This document shows, piece after piece, positions 34,025 to 43,920 of a stretch of DNA of 64,000 nt. The translations under genes and the position numbers were made by a program. Each line of letters opens with the position of its first letter. Within the stretch, counting starts at the first letter, position 1. The DNA is from Doryteuthis pealeii (Eukaryota > Mollusca > Cephalopoda > Myopsida > Loliginidae), in NCBI GenBank assembly GCA_023376005.1, contig CM042141.1, positions 91,743,530 through 91,807,529 on the forward strand, written 5' to 3'. Below the pieces are notes generated by a model. That model was not told where the DNA came from. It saw only the letters and a list, made by a program, of their open reading frames with translations, and ran no database searches.

Positions 34025-34790
34025 CCCAATATAAATAAGTACAATAATCTTGATTTAATTATCTCTCACAATTTTGTTCTTTCTTTCATTCTTTTCACCT
34101 GTTCATTATATTCAATTGAAACATGTTAGCATAATCGCTTCCGCGCGATCATTCTTCTCTCTATCTTTCCCTTACTCTCTTTCTTTCTTATTATATTTTT
34201 CTGAGTGGCATTTCCTTTTTCTTCCCTTTCTTTCTTTATAATAAAAAACGAAATGGTCCAATATTTAGCTGAGGGGACGACACTCATTACAAATAAGAAT
34301 TCGGCAGATAAGCAACAGTAGATAATCAGGATTTTAATTTTTGCATTTCATCTTGGACGATTTGGACGGTCTTATTTTTAAGCAGAGGGTGTTGCTGTAA
34401 AGTTTTTAAGTGCCATCCTTGGCCAGTCGAAAAGGGCTTAAAGAAAGTCCTGTGTTATGGAATCTTTTGGTAAGCGTATAAGAAAGAAAGTCCCGCGTAT
34501 CGTTAAAGGTCCAGTGATTTAATCCTATGTCCGTCGTCAAAGAGTGTCCATGTGATTATGACCAGTAGGGTCGGGGTTAAGTATTGTATCAACCTCAGAG
34601 TACTGCCAATGATTGACCAAGAGTTAGATCACATGATTCTGGCCGAGTCTATAAGTAGGAGTGGGCAATTAACACACACTTTATATGTCCAAAAATTCAA
34701 CAGCTGCAAGATGATAACGACCGTACCATTAAGTAACACGAGTATTAATAAATAGATTCTATTTAATAATAATCATATTTTTTCACTGGT
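34025..34790 (+). repeat. family F copy split by an LTR
   Basis: Family F body at 34025-34395, interrupted by the LTR copy, and resuming as GCAAGATGATAACGACCGTA at 34706. The short segment just before it (about 33968-34030, with TCTGTTTCTCGGGGTACCCA) recurs just after it (34802-34867), so the copy also lies in an ~830-bp tandem duplication. Confidence 0.75.
34396..34702 (+). mobile_element. solo LTR copy 3 inside family F
   Basis: 307 bp beginning TGTAAAGTTTTTAAG and ending ATTCAACA, with flanking 5-mers GTTGC (34391-34395) and GCTGC (34703-34707). These differ at one base and together restore the uninterrupted family F sequence seen at 38170. The interior is highly similar to 14460-14748. 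A TATA-like TCTATAAGTAGGAGTG lies about 60 bp before its end. Confidence 0.85.
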
Positions 34791-34867
34791 TAAATGGTTA
34801 AAAAAAATGATGCATTATCCAATGTCTTCAAAGTAGTGTCTGTTTCTCGGGGCACCCAGTATAAATA

Positions 34868-35274
34868 TCTACATACGTAAGTATACTTGCATTTGTTTCT
34901 ATATGAGTCTCCATTACAAACATATCGTAGCGATATGTACATATATACACACTCAATTAAAACTTGGAAGTGTCCTTGATTTTGAAGTAACTTCCAATTC
35001 CACCAGATGGCGTTCTGGTAACCAGTCCATCCGGCAAGTTTCGATTCCAAACCGGATATCCTGAAACACTCACCGTTTACTCGCACTTACTCACACCTAT
35101 CCCCGTTTTTTGATCTTTTGTTTCAACACATCTGCAACCAATAAGGGGGAGACAATCAATAAACCACTGAAGACGGACGAAACACTGGAACAAGTTGTCA
35201 CAAAATGATAGAATTGCTCGACTCGCTGAACTTAATTGAGCAGAATGAGAAACTTAAATGAATGGGGAAAATAT
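34868..35274. other. unassigned stretch
   Basis: Open frames of under 100 codons and no domain. No repeat was identified. Confidence 0.45.
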
Positions 35275-35338
35275 AGCATCACGGTTATCGTTATAGAAAA
35301 TGGAATCGACGACTAGAGTTCAAATCCCGAACGATTGT
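35275..35338 (+). mobile_element. SINE B head, left part of a split copy
   Basis: Degraded head CACGGTTATCGTTATAGAAA and GAGTTCAAATCCCGAACGAT. It is cut at GAACGATTGT and continues at 36006. Confidence 0.65.
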
Positions 35339-36005
35339 GTTCTGTGTTTTCTCTATACTCCTGAACCGTCCTATCAGTGGGCTGTAGAATACACTGACTG
35401 CACCCTGCAGAGGGGTAAAAATCCCCCTCCCCACCCAATGAGGTCACCTGTTGACTATGGGTGGTGACCCCGTGATGTATAGTAACAGAATCCTGTTGAC
35501 TAAGTGGTCCATGACATGCAACACTACTTTGGCTCTTACTTAGGCTAGACGCGCAGTCGGAGAGGCCCCCTCAGATCAATCGGCTGGTCACATCAATTCC
35601 TAGCATGATTGTCTAACCCTACTGCCCTAATAGCAAACACCCAACCCTTCTTTATCATAAATATGTTAGAAGGAGGTGGCTAAGGGTATTAGAGTCCTGG
35701 GTATGACGTTAAACTGCATCTAATGGTGAGGTTCCAATTCTGAAACTTTGGGGAGTATGAAGTACCCCTTTATAACCATTACTCCCAGGTTCACCCTTAC
35801 CTGAAGTGGTAGTACCTGTTAGCGTCATATCTATAGGTTAAATAGATAAAAATTTAGTTTACAAATAATGTGTTAAAAAAATCAGTTTGAAAAGATTGAA
35901 TACCCAACAAGAATAAGGAAAAGAAAACGTCTTCGGCATAGAATAACCCACCAAGTGTTGACATGCCGTAAAACCCAACGAACCAATCAACCAACCAACC
36001 AACTT
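35339..36005 (+). mobile_element. family A retroposon, longest copy, with 10-bp target duplication
   Basis: 667 bp between two copies of GAACGATTGT (35329-35338 and 36006-36015). The 3' end is GACATGCCGTAAAACCCAAC followed by a CCAACCAACCAAC tail. The body includes GATGACC-free G+C-richer DNA near 35380-35600, then TATGACGTTAAACTGCATCT, ATTACTCCCAGGTTCACC and GGTAGTACCTGTTAGCGTCA. Other copies always keep the tail end and vary at the other end, which is typical of 5'-truncated retroposition. No open frame was seen, so it may be a LINE 3' region or a SINE. Confidence 0.75.
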
Positions 36006-36180
36006 GAACGATTGTATTTCGTTTCGCAGTAAGAGAAATGCCTGAATGTATCTTTCTCCTCCACTATGGGTAAATGCAACCAATCTATGAAAAGGAAAGC
36101 TTTGAATTCAAACTAACAGTACTCTTAGAAATTGACCTTGTGTCATCTTATCTACGGTGGAGGAATTGGGTAAATACACA
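36006..36180 (+). mobile_element. SINE B, right part of the split copy
   Basis: Starts at the second GAACGATTGT and carries the SINE B body (CTATGGGTAAA, GGAAAGCTTTGAATTCAAAC), ending TGACCTTGTGTCATCTTATC then GGAGGAATTGGGTAAATACA. Confidence 0.75.
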
Positions 36181-36184
36181 CTTA

Positions 36185-36340
36185 GGAGATCGTATTTGGG
36201 GGTCTTACTCCATTGTTCAGGATGCAGTCTGCATATTCTCCTTCTAGATATGGGTAAATAGTAGGGCAGATTGAGCTCTTTAACCTTGGTATGGCAACCA
36301 GTCTAGGAGAAGGAAAACCAAAATTCAAACCAAAATGAAA
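36185..36340 (+). mobile_element. SINE B fragment
   Basis: Body motifs CTCCTTCTAGATATGGGTAA, CTTTAACCTTGGTATGGCAA and CCAGTCTAGGAGAAGGAAAA. The tail is missing. Confidence 0.75.
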
Positions 36341-36364
36341 ACAAATTTTTTTTATTTTTCAAAT

Positions 36365-36757
36365 AATAATGGAGATTCGCCTCCGGTTTTTGTCTGTAAC
36401 AAAAACTACGTCACTGCTTACGTCACATGATACAAAATCGTCATAACATAGAATAAATACTCTCAAAATTTGAGCATGCAACATTAGACAGTCTTCATTG
36501 TTGTTTAAAACAAGTTTTAATAAATACACGACTGGTATTATATATATATATATATATAGTTTGTTTTATTTTAATACATATTTAAAGTTTACTTTTCAAA
36601 TTGTTTTATTTTTTAATCCTTTAATGAATTTGAAGATTTTACTTACTTAGGGTACAAACTCGAATTTTTTACTTCCCCCCCCCTCACGCAATATGTTTCA
36701 AAAATCTATTTTTACATCGCCCGGAGGGTGTTCTTTTTGCTAGTACTTATAAGTAGT
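36365..36757 (+). mobile_element. family G repeat, Helitron-like candidate, copy 1
   Basis: Begins AATAATGGAGATTCGCCTCC and shares with 40266-40690 TTTTTGTCTGTAACAAAAAC, TCACTGCTTACGTCACA, AAAATTTGAGCATG and AGTTTGTTTTATTTTAATA. Near its end a hairpin CGCCC-GGA-GGGTG is followed after about 10 nt by CTAGT, which resembles a Helitron 3' terminus. There is no coding content. Confidence 0.55.
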
Positions 36758-37467
36758 ATTATCTAAAGACCTTCAGCGCAGCGTATTACCCGATAGAAAG
36801 GTGATTGAAAAGTCACACCGTTATTTGGAAGAGTTTTTCAGGTAATTTAATCCTAATTTTTACTGTTATATAGTCCTTATAAAATATCGTGTATATAATG
36901 GATATATATATATATATATATTAGATGCTAATAGTCGATAATCTTCTTACTTCGTTTACTCGTCTGGACGCCATGTTCTCTGGTTGGGCTTACTTCTCTG
37001 CTGGGGGTTCACTCTTCTTTGTACTGGGCTGGATATTGCTTGTTTTAACATCTAATTAACACAACAAGACTTGGTGTTTCTTGATCAAGTTTTATTTTCA
37101 ACCCTTCCCATGATTCCGTTGCAAACCCTCAGAGACATCCTCTCTGATAGGGTGCCGGCTCGCATCTGTCTAAACTAAACTAAAACCTATTCTCACACCT
37201 TTATACCGGAAGGTCAGTTGGAATGTCACCGTTGTCACTCATCGGCCTCAGTAACTTTCCACGGACCCCGTCATTTTTAAGTTTAACAGAATCTAATTCC
37301 AAATTCTTACTACAGGTATGTTCATAATTTATAACCGCTCATAAATTATGTAACACTACCTTTCTCAAAATCCATAATGATCCCGACAATTTTTGTCTAT
37401 AAAAACAAAATTTTGGTTGTTTAAATCCTTGTGGGTAGTACTGTCTATATAAAAAGATTGTGTAACT
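36758..37467. other. unassigned stretch
   Basis: A (TA)n run lies at about 36901-36921. A phrase AACACAACAAGACTTGGTGTTTC with a pyrimidine-rich follow-up near 37060 may be retroelement-derived, but this is unproven. No gene was seen. Confidence 0.4.
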
Positions 37468-37745
37468 GTTATCAGAGTAGAAAATGAAATCGGACACTGG
37501 AATTAGAATCCTGAACGTTTGAGTTTCACTTCGCAGTAATGCACTTGATAAAAGGCTCGAGAAAGGCACGAAACCATCTTTCCCTTCCAGCTATGGGTAA
37601 AATAGTAGGGCAAAAAGGGTTATTTAGCCTTGGTTAGGCACTCGGTTTAGGAGAAGGAAAACTCTAAATTCAAACCAGCTGTACCTCGTTTAAAAATGGC
37701 TATGTGTCACATTCAGTTCCTGGTGGAGGGGTTGTGTAAATACAC
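37468..37745 (+). mobile_element. SINE B copy
   Basis: Head GTTATCAGAGTAGAAAATGA and AGAATCCTGAACG. Body CTTCCAGCTATGGGTAAAAT, GGTTTAGGAGAAGGAAAACT and CAAACCAGCTGTACCTCG. 3' end GGTGGAGGGGTTGTGTAAAT. Confidence 0.75.
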
Positions 37746-37747
37746 AA

Positions 37748-38240
37748 CGATTGTGACACGTAACGTTTGATATGTTTACTTTAGAGCTATTGTCAAATAG
37801 TTCAGTATGTAAAAATACAATAATCTTGATTTCATTCTCTCTCACAATTTTTTTCTTTCTTTCCTTCTTTTCATCTTTTCATTATATTCGATTGAAACAT
37901 GTCAGCTTAATCGCTTCTGCGCGATAATCCCCATCCCTCTATCTTTACCCTACTTTCTTTCTTTCTTTCTTATTATATTTTTTCTGTGTAGCATCTCCAT
38001 TTTCTTCCATTTTTTCTTTATAATAAAAACGGAATGGTCCATTGTTTAGCTGAGGGGACGACACTCATAACAAATAAGAAATCGGTGGATAAGCAATAAG
38101 AGATAATCAGGAGTTTCATTTTTGCATTTCATCTTGGACGATTTGGACGGTCTTATTTTTAAGCAGATGGTGTTGCAAGATGATAACGGTTGTACAATTA
38201 ACTAACACGGGTATTAATATATAGATTCTATTTAATAATA
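37748..38240 (+). repeat. family F copy
   Basis: Same motif order as 33070-33620. At its end the intact sequence GCAGATGGTGTTGCAAGATG shows the empty site of the LTR insertion found at 34396. Confidence 0.75.
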
Positions 38241-38324
38241 ATTATATGTTTTCACTGAGTTAAATGGTTTCTTGTATTTCTGTCGAATACGAATAATTTT
38301 CAAAGAGAAATTATTTGGCCCATA

Positions 38325-38445
38325 TACAGTACCCTAAGATGTACTACCACTCCGGATCAGAATGGACCTGAGAGTAATGAACAAAGAGGTATTTCACTCT
38401 CCCCAGGAAATTTACCACAGGAAGTCATTCCCAGAATACATTTCC
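38325..38445 (-). mobile_element. family A internal fragment
   Basis: TGTACTACCACTCCGGATCA, GGACCTGAGAGTAATGAAC and CACTCTCCCCAGGA match the family A body. No tail is present. Confidence 0.55.
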
Positions 38446-38464
38446 GATCAGTTTTGATTATTAT

Positions 38465-38600
38465 GGTCATAGGGGTACCGAGTATGATGTAATGTTTAGT
38501 GATCTGCTCTAGCAGGCCATGAGTAGCGAGTTCGATTCTCATTGAGTGCAACATGTTACTAGTCATGTGTCACACTAGGCAAAGCTTGATAAATAGCCAC
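38465..38600 (+). mobile_element. SINE C copy
   Basis: GAGTATGATGTAATGTTTAG head, GCGAGTTCGATTCTCATTGA as B-box region, and a GTGTCACACTAGGCAAAGCT body. Confidence 0.7.
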
Positions 38601-39655
38601 GTCTTTACTACTAGGTGTAAACAAACAATATGGCCAAGAGTGGAATCGAATAAGGTTGTGACTATAAAATCAAAATTTTCATATCATCTACTGGTTAGCG
38701 TTATTTTCTTACCTTAATCAGTATTAGTCCATGTCAGAAGGCAATACTTTCAGGATGTAGGTTCGAATCTTGGTGGAAGTTAATTCTTTATTTTTGATAC
38801 CCGAAAAAAAAAAGAAGAGAAATGAATTACATGAAGTATTGTTATAATTAAATTCTAACCATGACACTAACTACATTATACCACTCTTGCGTTCTCTATT
38901 GTAGTTATTTTTCTTGTGGCAATCCTCTGATGAGACTCAGATGATAACAAAAGTTTGTGTTAAGAATGAATCCGCTTATCATTGCAATTATAAAGTTTTT
39001 AGATATACTTTTGTTAGTTATTAGATCACATTAGATCCCTCTTTGACTTAGCTTAGTTGTTGGCACCTTTCCGTCCACTAAGGACGATGGTGTAGTGTCC
39101 AAAAAGTAATAAATTATTTAGGTTTATTATTATTAGGTTTAGTAATTTGAAATCTTTTTTTTTTGTTGACGCAAGAAAAAAGCGTCCAAAAATAGAAAGA
39201 TAAGTTTGAATTCCAGTTGACTTTTAGTTGTGTATTGTTGAATAAAAGACACAGCGTGATACAAGGTCTATTTGATAGTTTTCTTTTTCTCATATCCGTC
39301 TATCTTATAATTTTATCAGAGATCTGTCAAGAGAATAATGAGATTGTGTAAAAAAAGGGTTTGTTATCAACTTGATTACAATTTTATCTTTTCTAAAATA
39401 ATTCTTTTTGTAAGTTGTTCAACAAAGATTTAGTTTCCACTCCTAAAAAAAAACAGTTCTGGAAGTCTTCAACTGACAGTTGTTTTTAGTTGCTCTTTCA
39501 TGACATGTTTCATATCCTCAAAATTTATCAAGTGGTGACCACAGAGCTGCCTTTTGATGTTACGGAACCGGAAATAGTGACAATGAGTCAGATCAGGAGA
39601 TTAACAGGATTGTGGTACCACGGGAATATGCGTTTGCGGAGAATAGGGAACCAAT
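38601..39655. other. unassigned AT-rich stretch
   Basis: A possible degraded tRNA-like head (TTCGAATCTTGGTGG) lies near 38770. No coding exon for the downstream cyclase was found here. Confidence 0.45.
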
Positions 39656-39932
39656 TTTGCACAGATCTTTTGTAGATTTTCTCAGATTTTCAATAGATTT
39701 CGCGCAGATGTTCTGTAGATTTTGTTCCTATTTTCTGTATATTTTGCACAGAATTTCTATAGATTTTGTGCAGATTTTCTATAGATTTCGTGCAGATTTC
39801 TCATAGACTTTGTCCCTATTTTCTGTATATTTTGCACAGATTTTCTGTATATTTTGTGCAGATTTTCTGTATATTTTGCACAGATTTTCTGTAGATTTTG
39901 TGCAGATTTTCTATAGATTTTGTTCAGATGTG
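39656..39932. repeat. 22-bp minisatellite, about 12 units
   Basis: The unit CAGATTTTCTGTAGATTTTG plus 2 nt recurs with substitutions (TATAGATTTCGTG, TATATTTTGCA). A short open frame across it is a by-product. Confidence 0.9.
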
Positions 39933-39969
39933 TTTAAAAACTTTAGTTTAAAAAAATATTTAAATACCT

Positions 39970-40050
39970 ATCAAGCATGAATAAAACAAAATGTTTCGGC
40001 ATAGAATAACCCACAAGGGTTGACATGCCGTAAAATCAATCCAACAAGTT
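39970..40050 (+). mobile_element. family A 3' tail
   Basis: TTCGGCATAGAATAACCCAC, GGGTTGACATGCCGTAAAAT and a CAATCCAACAA end. 5'-truncated. Confidence 0.65.
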
Positions 40051-40265
40051 TAGTGCCATAGTCTGTACACCTCGTTTGATGGCTCAGCAGGATATTCTAA
40101 GCCTCGCCGACAAGATATTCTCTCATGAAAATGTAGTTAACAGGAATAAAGGGAGACAAACTGTAGAAAAAGTTGCGGAATTAAAAAGAAAAAAATTTCA
40201 TTATCAAATCTATACAATTCGAAATAAGGTGAAACGAATAATAATGATATGACTTTGTAATATCT
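40051..40265. other. unassigned stretch
   Basis: Nothing recognised. Confidence 0.5.
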
Positions 40266-40690
40266 ATTAATAATTGAGATTCGCTTCCGCTTTTTGTCTG
40301 TAACAAAAACTACTTCACTGCTTACGTCACACTACCTAAGATCGTCATAAATAGAATAAATACACTCAAAATTTGAGCATGTAATGTTAGACAGTCCTCA
40401 TTGGTTTCATAAACAAATTTTTATAAATACATACCTGGTATTATCTATCTCTATATAGTTTGTTTTATTTTAATATATATTTAAAGTTATCAGAACTAAG
40501 TTTCCATTTCAATTTTTTAAATTTTTTACTCTTTTTATAAATTTATTTTATTTTTTACTCCTTTAATAAATTTGATGATTTTACTTTATTTATGTTACAA
40601 ACTCTCTGATATTAAATTTTCAACTCCCATCCCCTCAGGCAATATTTATTTTACATCGCCCAGAGGGCGTTTTTTTATTTTGCTTGTATT
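40266..40690 (+). mobile_element. family G repeat, copy 2, next to the cyclase exon
   Basis: Similar along its length to 36365-36757. The end hairpin is perfect here (CGCCC-AGA-GGGCG at 40657-40669) and is followed by a T-run and GCTTG in place of CTAG. It ends about 40 bp upstream of the exon's splice acceptor. Confidence 0.55.
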
Positions 40691-40730
40691 TATAAAATAA
40701 AATGAATATCATTCTATTTATTAATTTTAG

Positions 40731-40829
40731 GATCTTGTGTGGCTGGAGTGGTTGGCATGAAGATGCCTCGCTATTGCCTAGTTGGAGATACAATCAACAC
40801 CGCTTCACGAATGGAATCCACCGGAGAAG
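40731..40829 (+). CDS. receptor-type guanylyl cyclase, one internal catalytic-domain exon
   Basis: The 99-nt exon lies between an acceptor (TTATTAATTTTAG at 40730) and a donor (GAAG/GTAAGC at 40830). It starts with the last two bases of a split codon and ends with the first base of another, so its length is a multiple of 3. It encodes a class III nucleotide cyclase core, with [11 protein letters not shown] and [12 protein letters not shown]. In this family the Cys of PRYC helps select GTP, and the Asn and Arg of NTASR take part in catalysis. [12 protein letters not shown] matches membrane receptor guanylyl cyclases (natriuretic-peptide-receptor-like) better than soluble cyclase subunits. The product would make cGMP from GTP on the cytosolic side. 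Neighbouring exons are not in the window or not detectable, so both flanking introns are long and repeat-filled. Leu-Val-Gly replaces the usual Leu-Phe-Gly before GDT. Confidence 0.9.
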
Positions 40830-40867
40830 GTAAGCCTTACGTATTATTGTTTGATTTCACAACCACT

Positions 40868-41081
40868 AGTTTCTATCTATCTATCCATTTATCTATCAAT
40901 CAATTAATCTATCTATATATCTATCTATCTATCTATCTATTCATTCCAACCTGATCCCATTTCTTAGACGCTTCAAATCTATCTATCTATCTATCTATCT
41001 ATTTATCTATCCAAACCTGTTCCTATTTCTTTCCATCTATCTATCCAAACCTGTTTCCATTTTTTTTATTAGTCTCTTTAG

Positions 41082-41117
<36 letters not shown>

Positions 41118-41242
41118 GTTCCGTCTCCTTCTTAGTCTCTTTAGATCTATCTATCTATCTATCTATCTATCCAAACCTGTTCCTATTTCTTTCCCATCTA
41201 TCTATCCAAACCTGTTTCCATTTTTTTTTATAGTCTCTTTAG

Positions 41243-41282
<40 letters not shown>

Positions 41283-41310
41283 GTTCCCGTCTCCTTCTTA
41301 GTCTCTTTAG

Positions 41311-41345
<35 letters not shown>

Positions 41346-41416
41346 CAAACCTGTTCCTATTTCTTTCCCATCTATCTATCCAAACCTGTTTCCATTTTTT
41401 TTATTAGTCTCTTTAG

Positions 41417-41452
<36 letters not shown>

Positions 41453-41483
41453 GTTCCCGTCTCCTTCTTAGTCTCTTTAAATA

Positions 41484-41514
<31 letters not shown>

Positions 41515-41530
41515 TCCAATCTGATCCCAT
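40868..41530. repeat. (ATCT)n array with higher-order structure
   Basis: ATCT runs alternate with recurring spacers CCAAACCTGTTCCTATTTCT, CCAAACCTGTTTCCATTTTT and CCCGTCTCCTTCTTAGTCTC. The block of both spacers plus ATCT runs repeats about three times with a period near 190 bp. It lies in the intron just after the cyclase exon. Confidence 0.9.
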
Positions 41531-41611
41531 CTCTTAGTCTCTTAATATCTACCTATCTAGATACTTATATAACAATATTTATTTTTCGATAGGTTCTTAC
41601 AAGTGCTTTGC

Positions 41612-41662
<51 letters not shown>
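41612..41662. repeat. (TA)n microsatellite
   Basis: TA dinucleotides. Confidence 0.95.
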
Positions 41663-41664
<2 letters not shown>

Positions 41665-42141
41665 CATAGAGGTACACGGTAATAACCTACTCGAGTTTCA
41701 CTATAAGGATCTTCAGGGCTAAATCCACTGGATTAATCAAGATATTGATTAATTGCAGTCGATTTCACGTGTGTGTTTTTTTTTTCGCGATAAACGGTTG
41801 ATTATAGGTTCGCGTCGAAGAACGCTGATTTGAAATTCATAAATTCAAAAAGAGCGGAAGTTGCATTTTTTCAAAGGATCAAAATATAAACATTGTTAGA
41901 AATCCGCTTTGTGCTATTGTTTTAATGGTTTACGACAATGATGAGGATTGTCTATATTATTATAGAGTCTGTAGTGATCAAATGTGGTTTTAATAATGTA
42001 TGTATAAAGTTATTTATTTTGATTAAAGCCGCTAGAATGTGTATATATGTATACACACATGGAGGTGTATTTTTACCATTTCAATGGTCTTGTTATTATT
42101 AAAAAAACATTTTCACCGGTAAGTCACTTTTTCCACAAATA

Positions 42142-42143
<2 letters not shown>
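41663..42143. other. unassigned intronic stretch
   Basis: No exon continuing the cyclase domain was found. Confidence 0.45.

Positions 42144-42205
<62 letters not shown>
42144..42205. repeat. (TA)n microsatellite
   Basis: TA dinucleotides. Confidence 0.95.
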
Positions 42206-42207
<2 letters not shown>

Positions 42208-42654
42208 TTACCCTCTGATACATGTCTTTCTTTAACATCCGGTTACGAAGTAGATACTTTATATCAATTTATGGTCACGTGTGTCGGCACTTCTTTTGAT
42301 GATTTTTTTTTCTACCGGATCAAGAAGATTTGAATTGTGAGGTTTGTTGATACTAGATCTCATTTTGTACACCCAGCGAATTTATCTACGAAAATCACTC
42401 AGAGAGAACAAGAAATAAACAAGTAAATAAAGATAAAAATTAAATGTCTCATCCACCCTTACCCCAGACCCCCAAAATATGCAGAGGTACATAACGAAGA
42501 GGAAGAGGAAAGAGTAGAATAAGAAAGAGAGAATAATGAAGACAGGAAGATCTTTACGTTTATTCTCTCATTAAAAAAAAAAAAAAAAATCCCCCGTCTT
42601 TGCAACGGCATTATAAGGAGCGATGGAAGAAATTATCATGGGAACCAGGATTTG

Positions 42655-42690
<36 letters not shown>

Positions 42691-42949
42691 AAGAAAAAGA
42701 GTTACAGCAAAGGGGCATAACTCTTTGTAGAAAATGAAAATAAGAACTTCTCAGAATAATAACCAGATGTCACGCTCACACCAGGAAGACTGAGAAATAG
42801 GCCGACATATACGCTGTGTAGAAATTAAAAGAAAAAAGAAGAAAAGAAAAATGATTGAATAAAAATAAAGATGGCAACATAAAATACAATTACCATGCAA
42901 GATCCATTATTGCTGAATAGCGAATTCGATTCTCACTGGATATTCAACT
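42206..42949. other. unassigned stretch with A-rich runs
   Basis: A-runs lie at about 42573 and 42655-42690. A GCGAATTCGATTCTCACTGG phrase near 42918 is a SINE C B-box-type remnant. Confidence 0.5.
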
Positions 42950-43265
42950 CTAAAGACCTTTTTCTCTGAATGTTTGAGATGAGGCTTGATGATTAGTATT
43001 ATCTGCGTTATTCGGACTATTGTCCTCATCTTTATTGTTATCTGTACAACGTTTCGGCCGATATGCCCTCCGGCCTTCTTCAGGTATTTCTCTGGAACCT
43101 TCTCGGACTCGGGAACCTTCTTTTCGGACTCGGGAACTTTCTTATCGTAATCAGGAACCTTCTTGTCGTAATCGGGAGCCATCACGGAACTTTGAACCTA
43201 ACCCTTTATTCAGTCCATGGGGGTATCCTGTTCTCATTCCGCTAACCATAGCTGGGGTAGGGGCG
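42950..43265 (-). mobile_element. family K repeat, left arm of an inverted pair
   Basis: Reverse complement of 43655-43920. Both arms share ATCGGCCGAAACGTTGTACA (or its complement), GAAGAAGGCCGGAGG, a GAAGGTTCCCGAGTCCGA-type internal repeat, and a final GAATGAGAACAGGATACCC. Confidence 0.8.
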
Positions 43266-43299
43266 TTAAGCTGTGTTAATTATTATTCTATGTTACTGC

Positions 43300-43395
43300 T
43301 GCACTTGATCAGGATTGAACCTGCAATCTAGAGATAACTGTCACTTAGAACTGTTTTAACCTAACTACTTTATCCACTAGGCCATGTGTCCAATT
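43300..43395 (-). mobile_element. tRNA-derived SINE head between the K arms
   Basis: On the minus strand TGGCCTAGTGG is a good A box and GGTTCAATCC a good B box, but the spacing between them is longer than in a real tRNA. This is a SINE head or tRNA pseudogene. Confidence 0.55.
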
Positions 43396-43654
43396 GGACT
43401 ACTAAAGACTATTAAAGACCTTGTATCCTACCCATGGCGAATAAAACAGTGCTCAATACAAAAATATCATAGAGCCAATTTTGTGTTGCCGTTTCAATTT
43501 CATACGACGATCACCATTACACCACGGGTGCTTGAATTCCAATTTTACAAAAGTTTCGCCTCATATATAAGTCGAGGCCAATTTTTAGTCAAAAAAAGTA
43601 GTATTTCTCTGAATGTTTGAGATGATTAGTATTATCTGACAAGAAGGTTCCCCT
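43396..43654. other. mixed SINE remnants
   Basis: ACGATCACCATTACACCACG near 43503 is a reversed SINE B-type A-box region. TTTCTCTGAATGTTTGAGAT at 43603-43622 is a further scrap of family K in minus orientation. Confidence 0.45.
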
Positions 43655-43920
43655 ACCCCCTACCCCAGCTATGGTTAGTGGAATGAGAACAGGATACCCC
43701 CGTGGATTGAATAAAGGTTCAAAGTTCCGTGATGGCTCCCGATTACGACAAGAAAGTTCTCGAGTCCGAAAAGAAGGTTCTCATGTCCGAGAAGGTTCCC
43801 GAGTCCGACATGAAATACCTGAAGAAGGCCGGAGGCCATATCGGCCGAAACGTTGTACAGATAACAATGAAGATGAGGACAATAGCCCGAATAACGCAGA
43901 TAATACTAAAAAAAGTAGGT
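43655..43920 (+). mobile_element. family K repeat, right arm
   Basis: In one frame a period of 5 codons (DYDKK / ESEKK) runs across about 43735-43810, reflecting a 15-bp internal repeat. TYLKKAGGHIGRNV-type translation and the shared open frames with the left arm are by-products of the inverted pair. Element type is unknown. Confidence 0.75.

Noticed and set aside
40731..40829. Adenylyl cyclase or soluble guanylyl cyclase subunit as source of the exon
   Set aside because: The Cys after PRY favours GTP, and [12 protein letters not shown] matches receptor cyclases better than the GNTVNLTSR or GNNVTLAS versions of soluble subunits.
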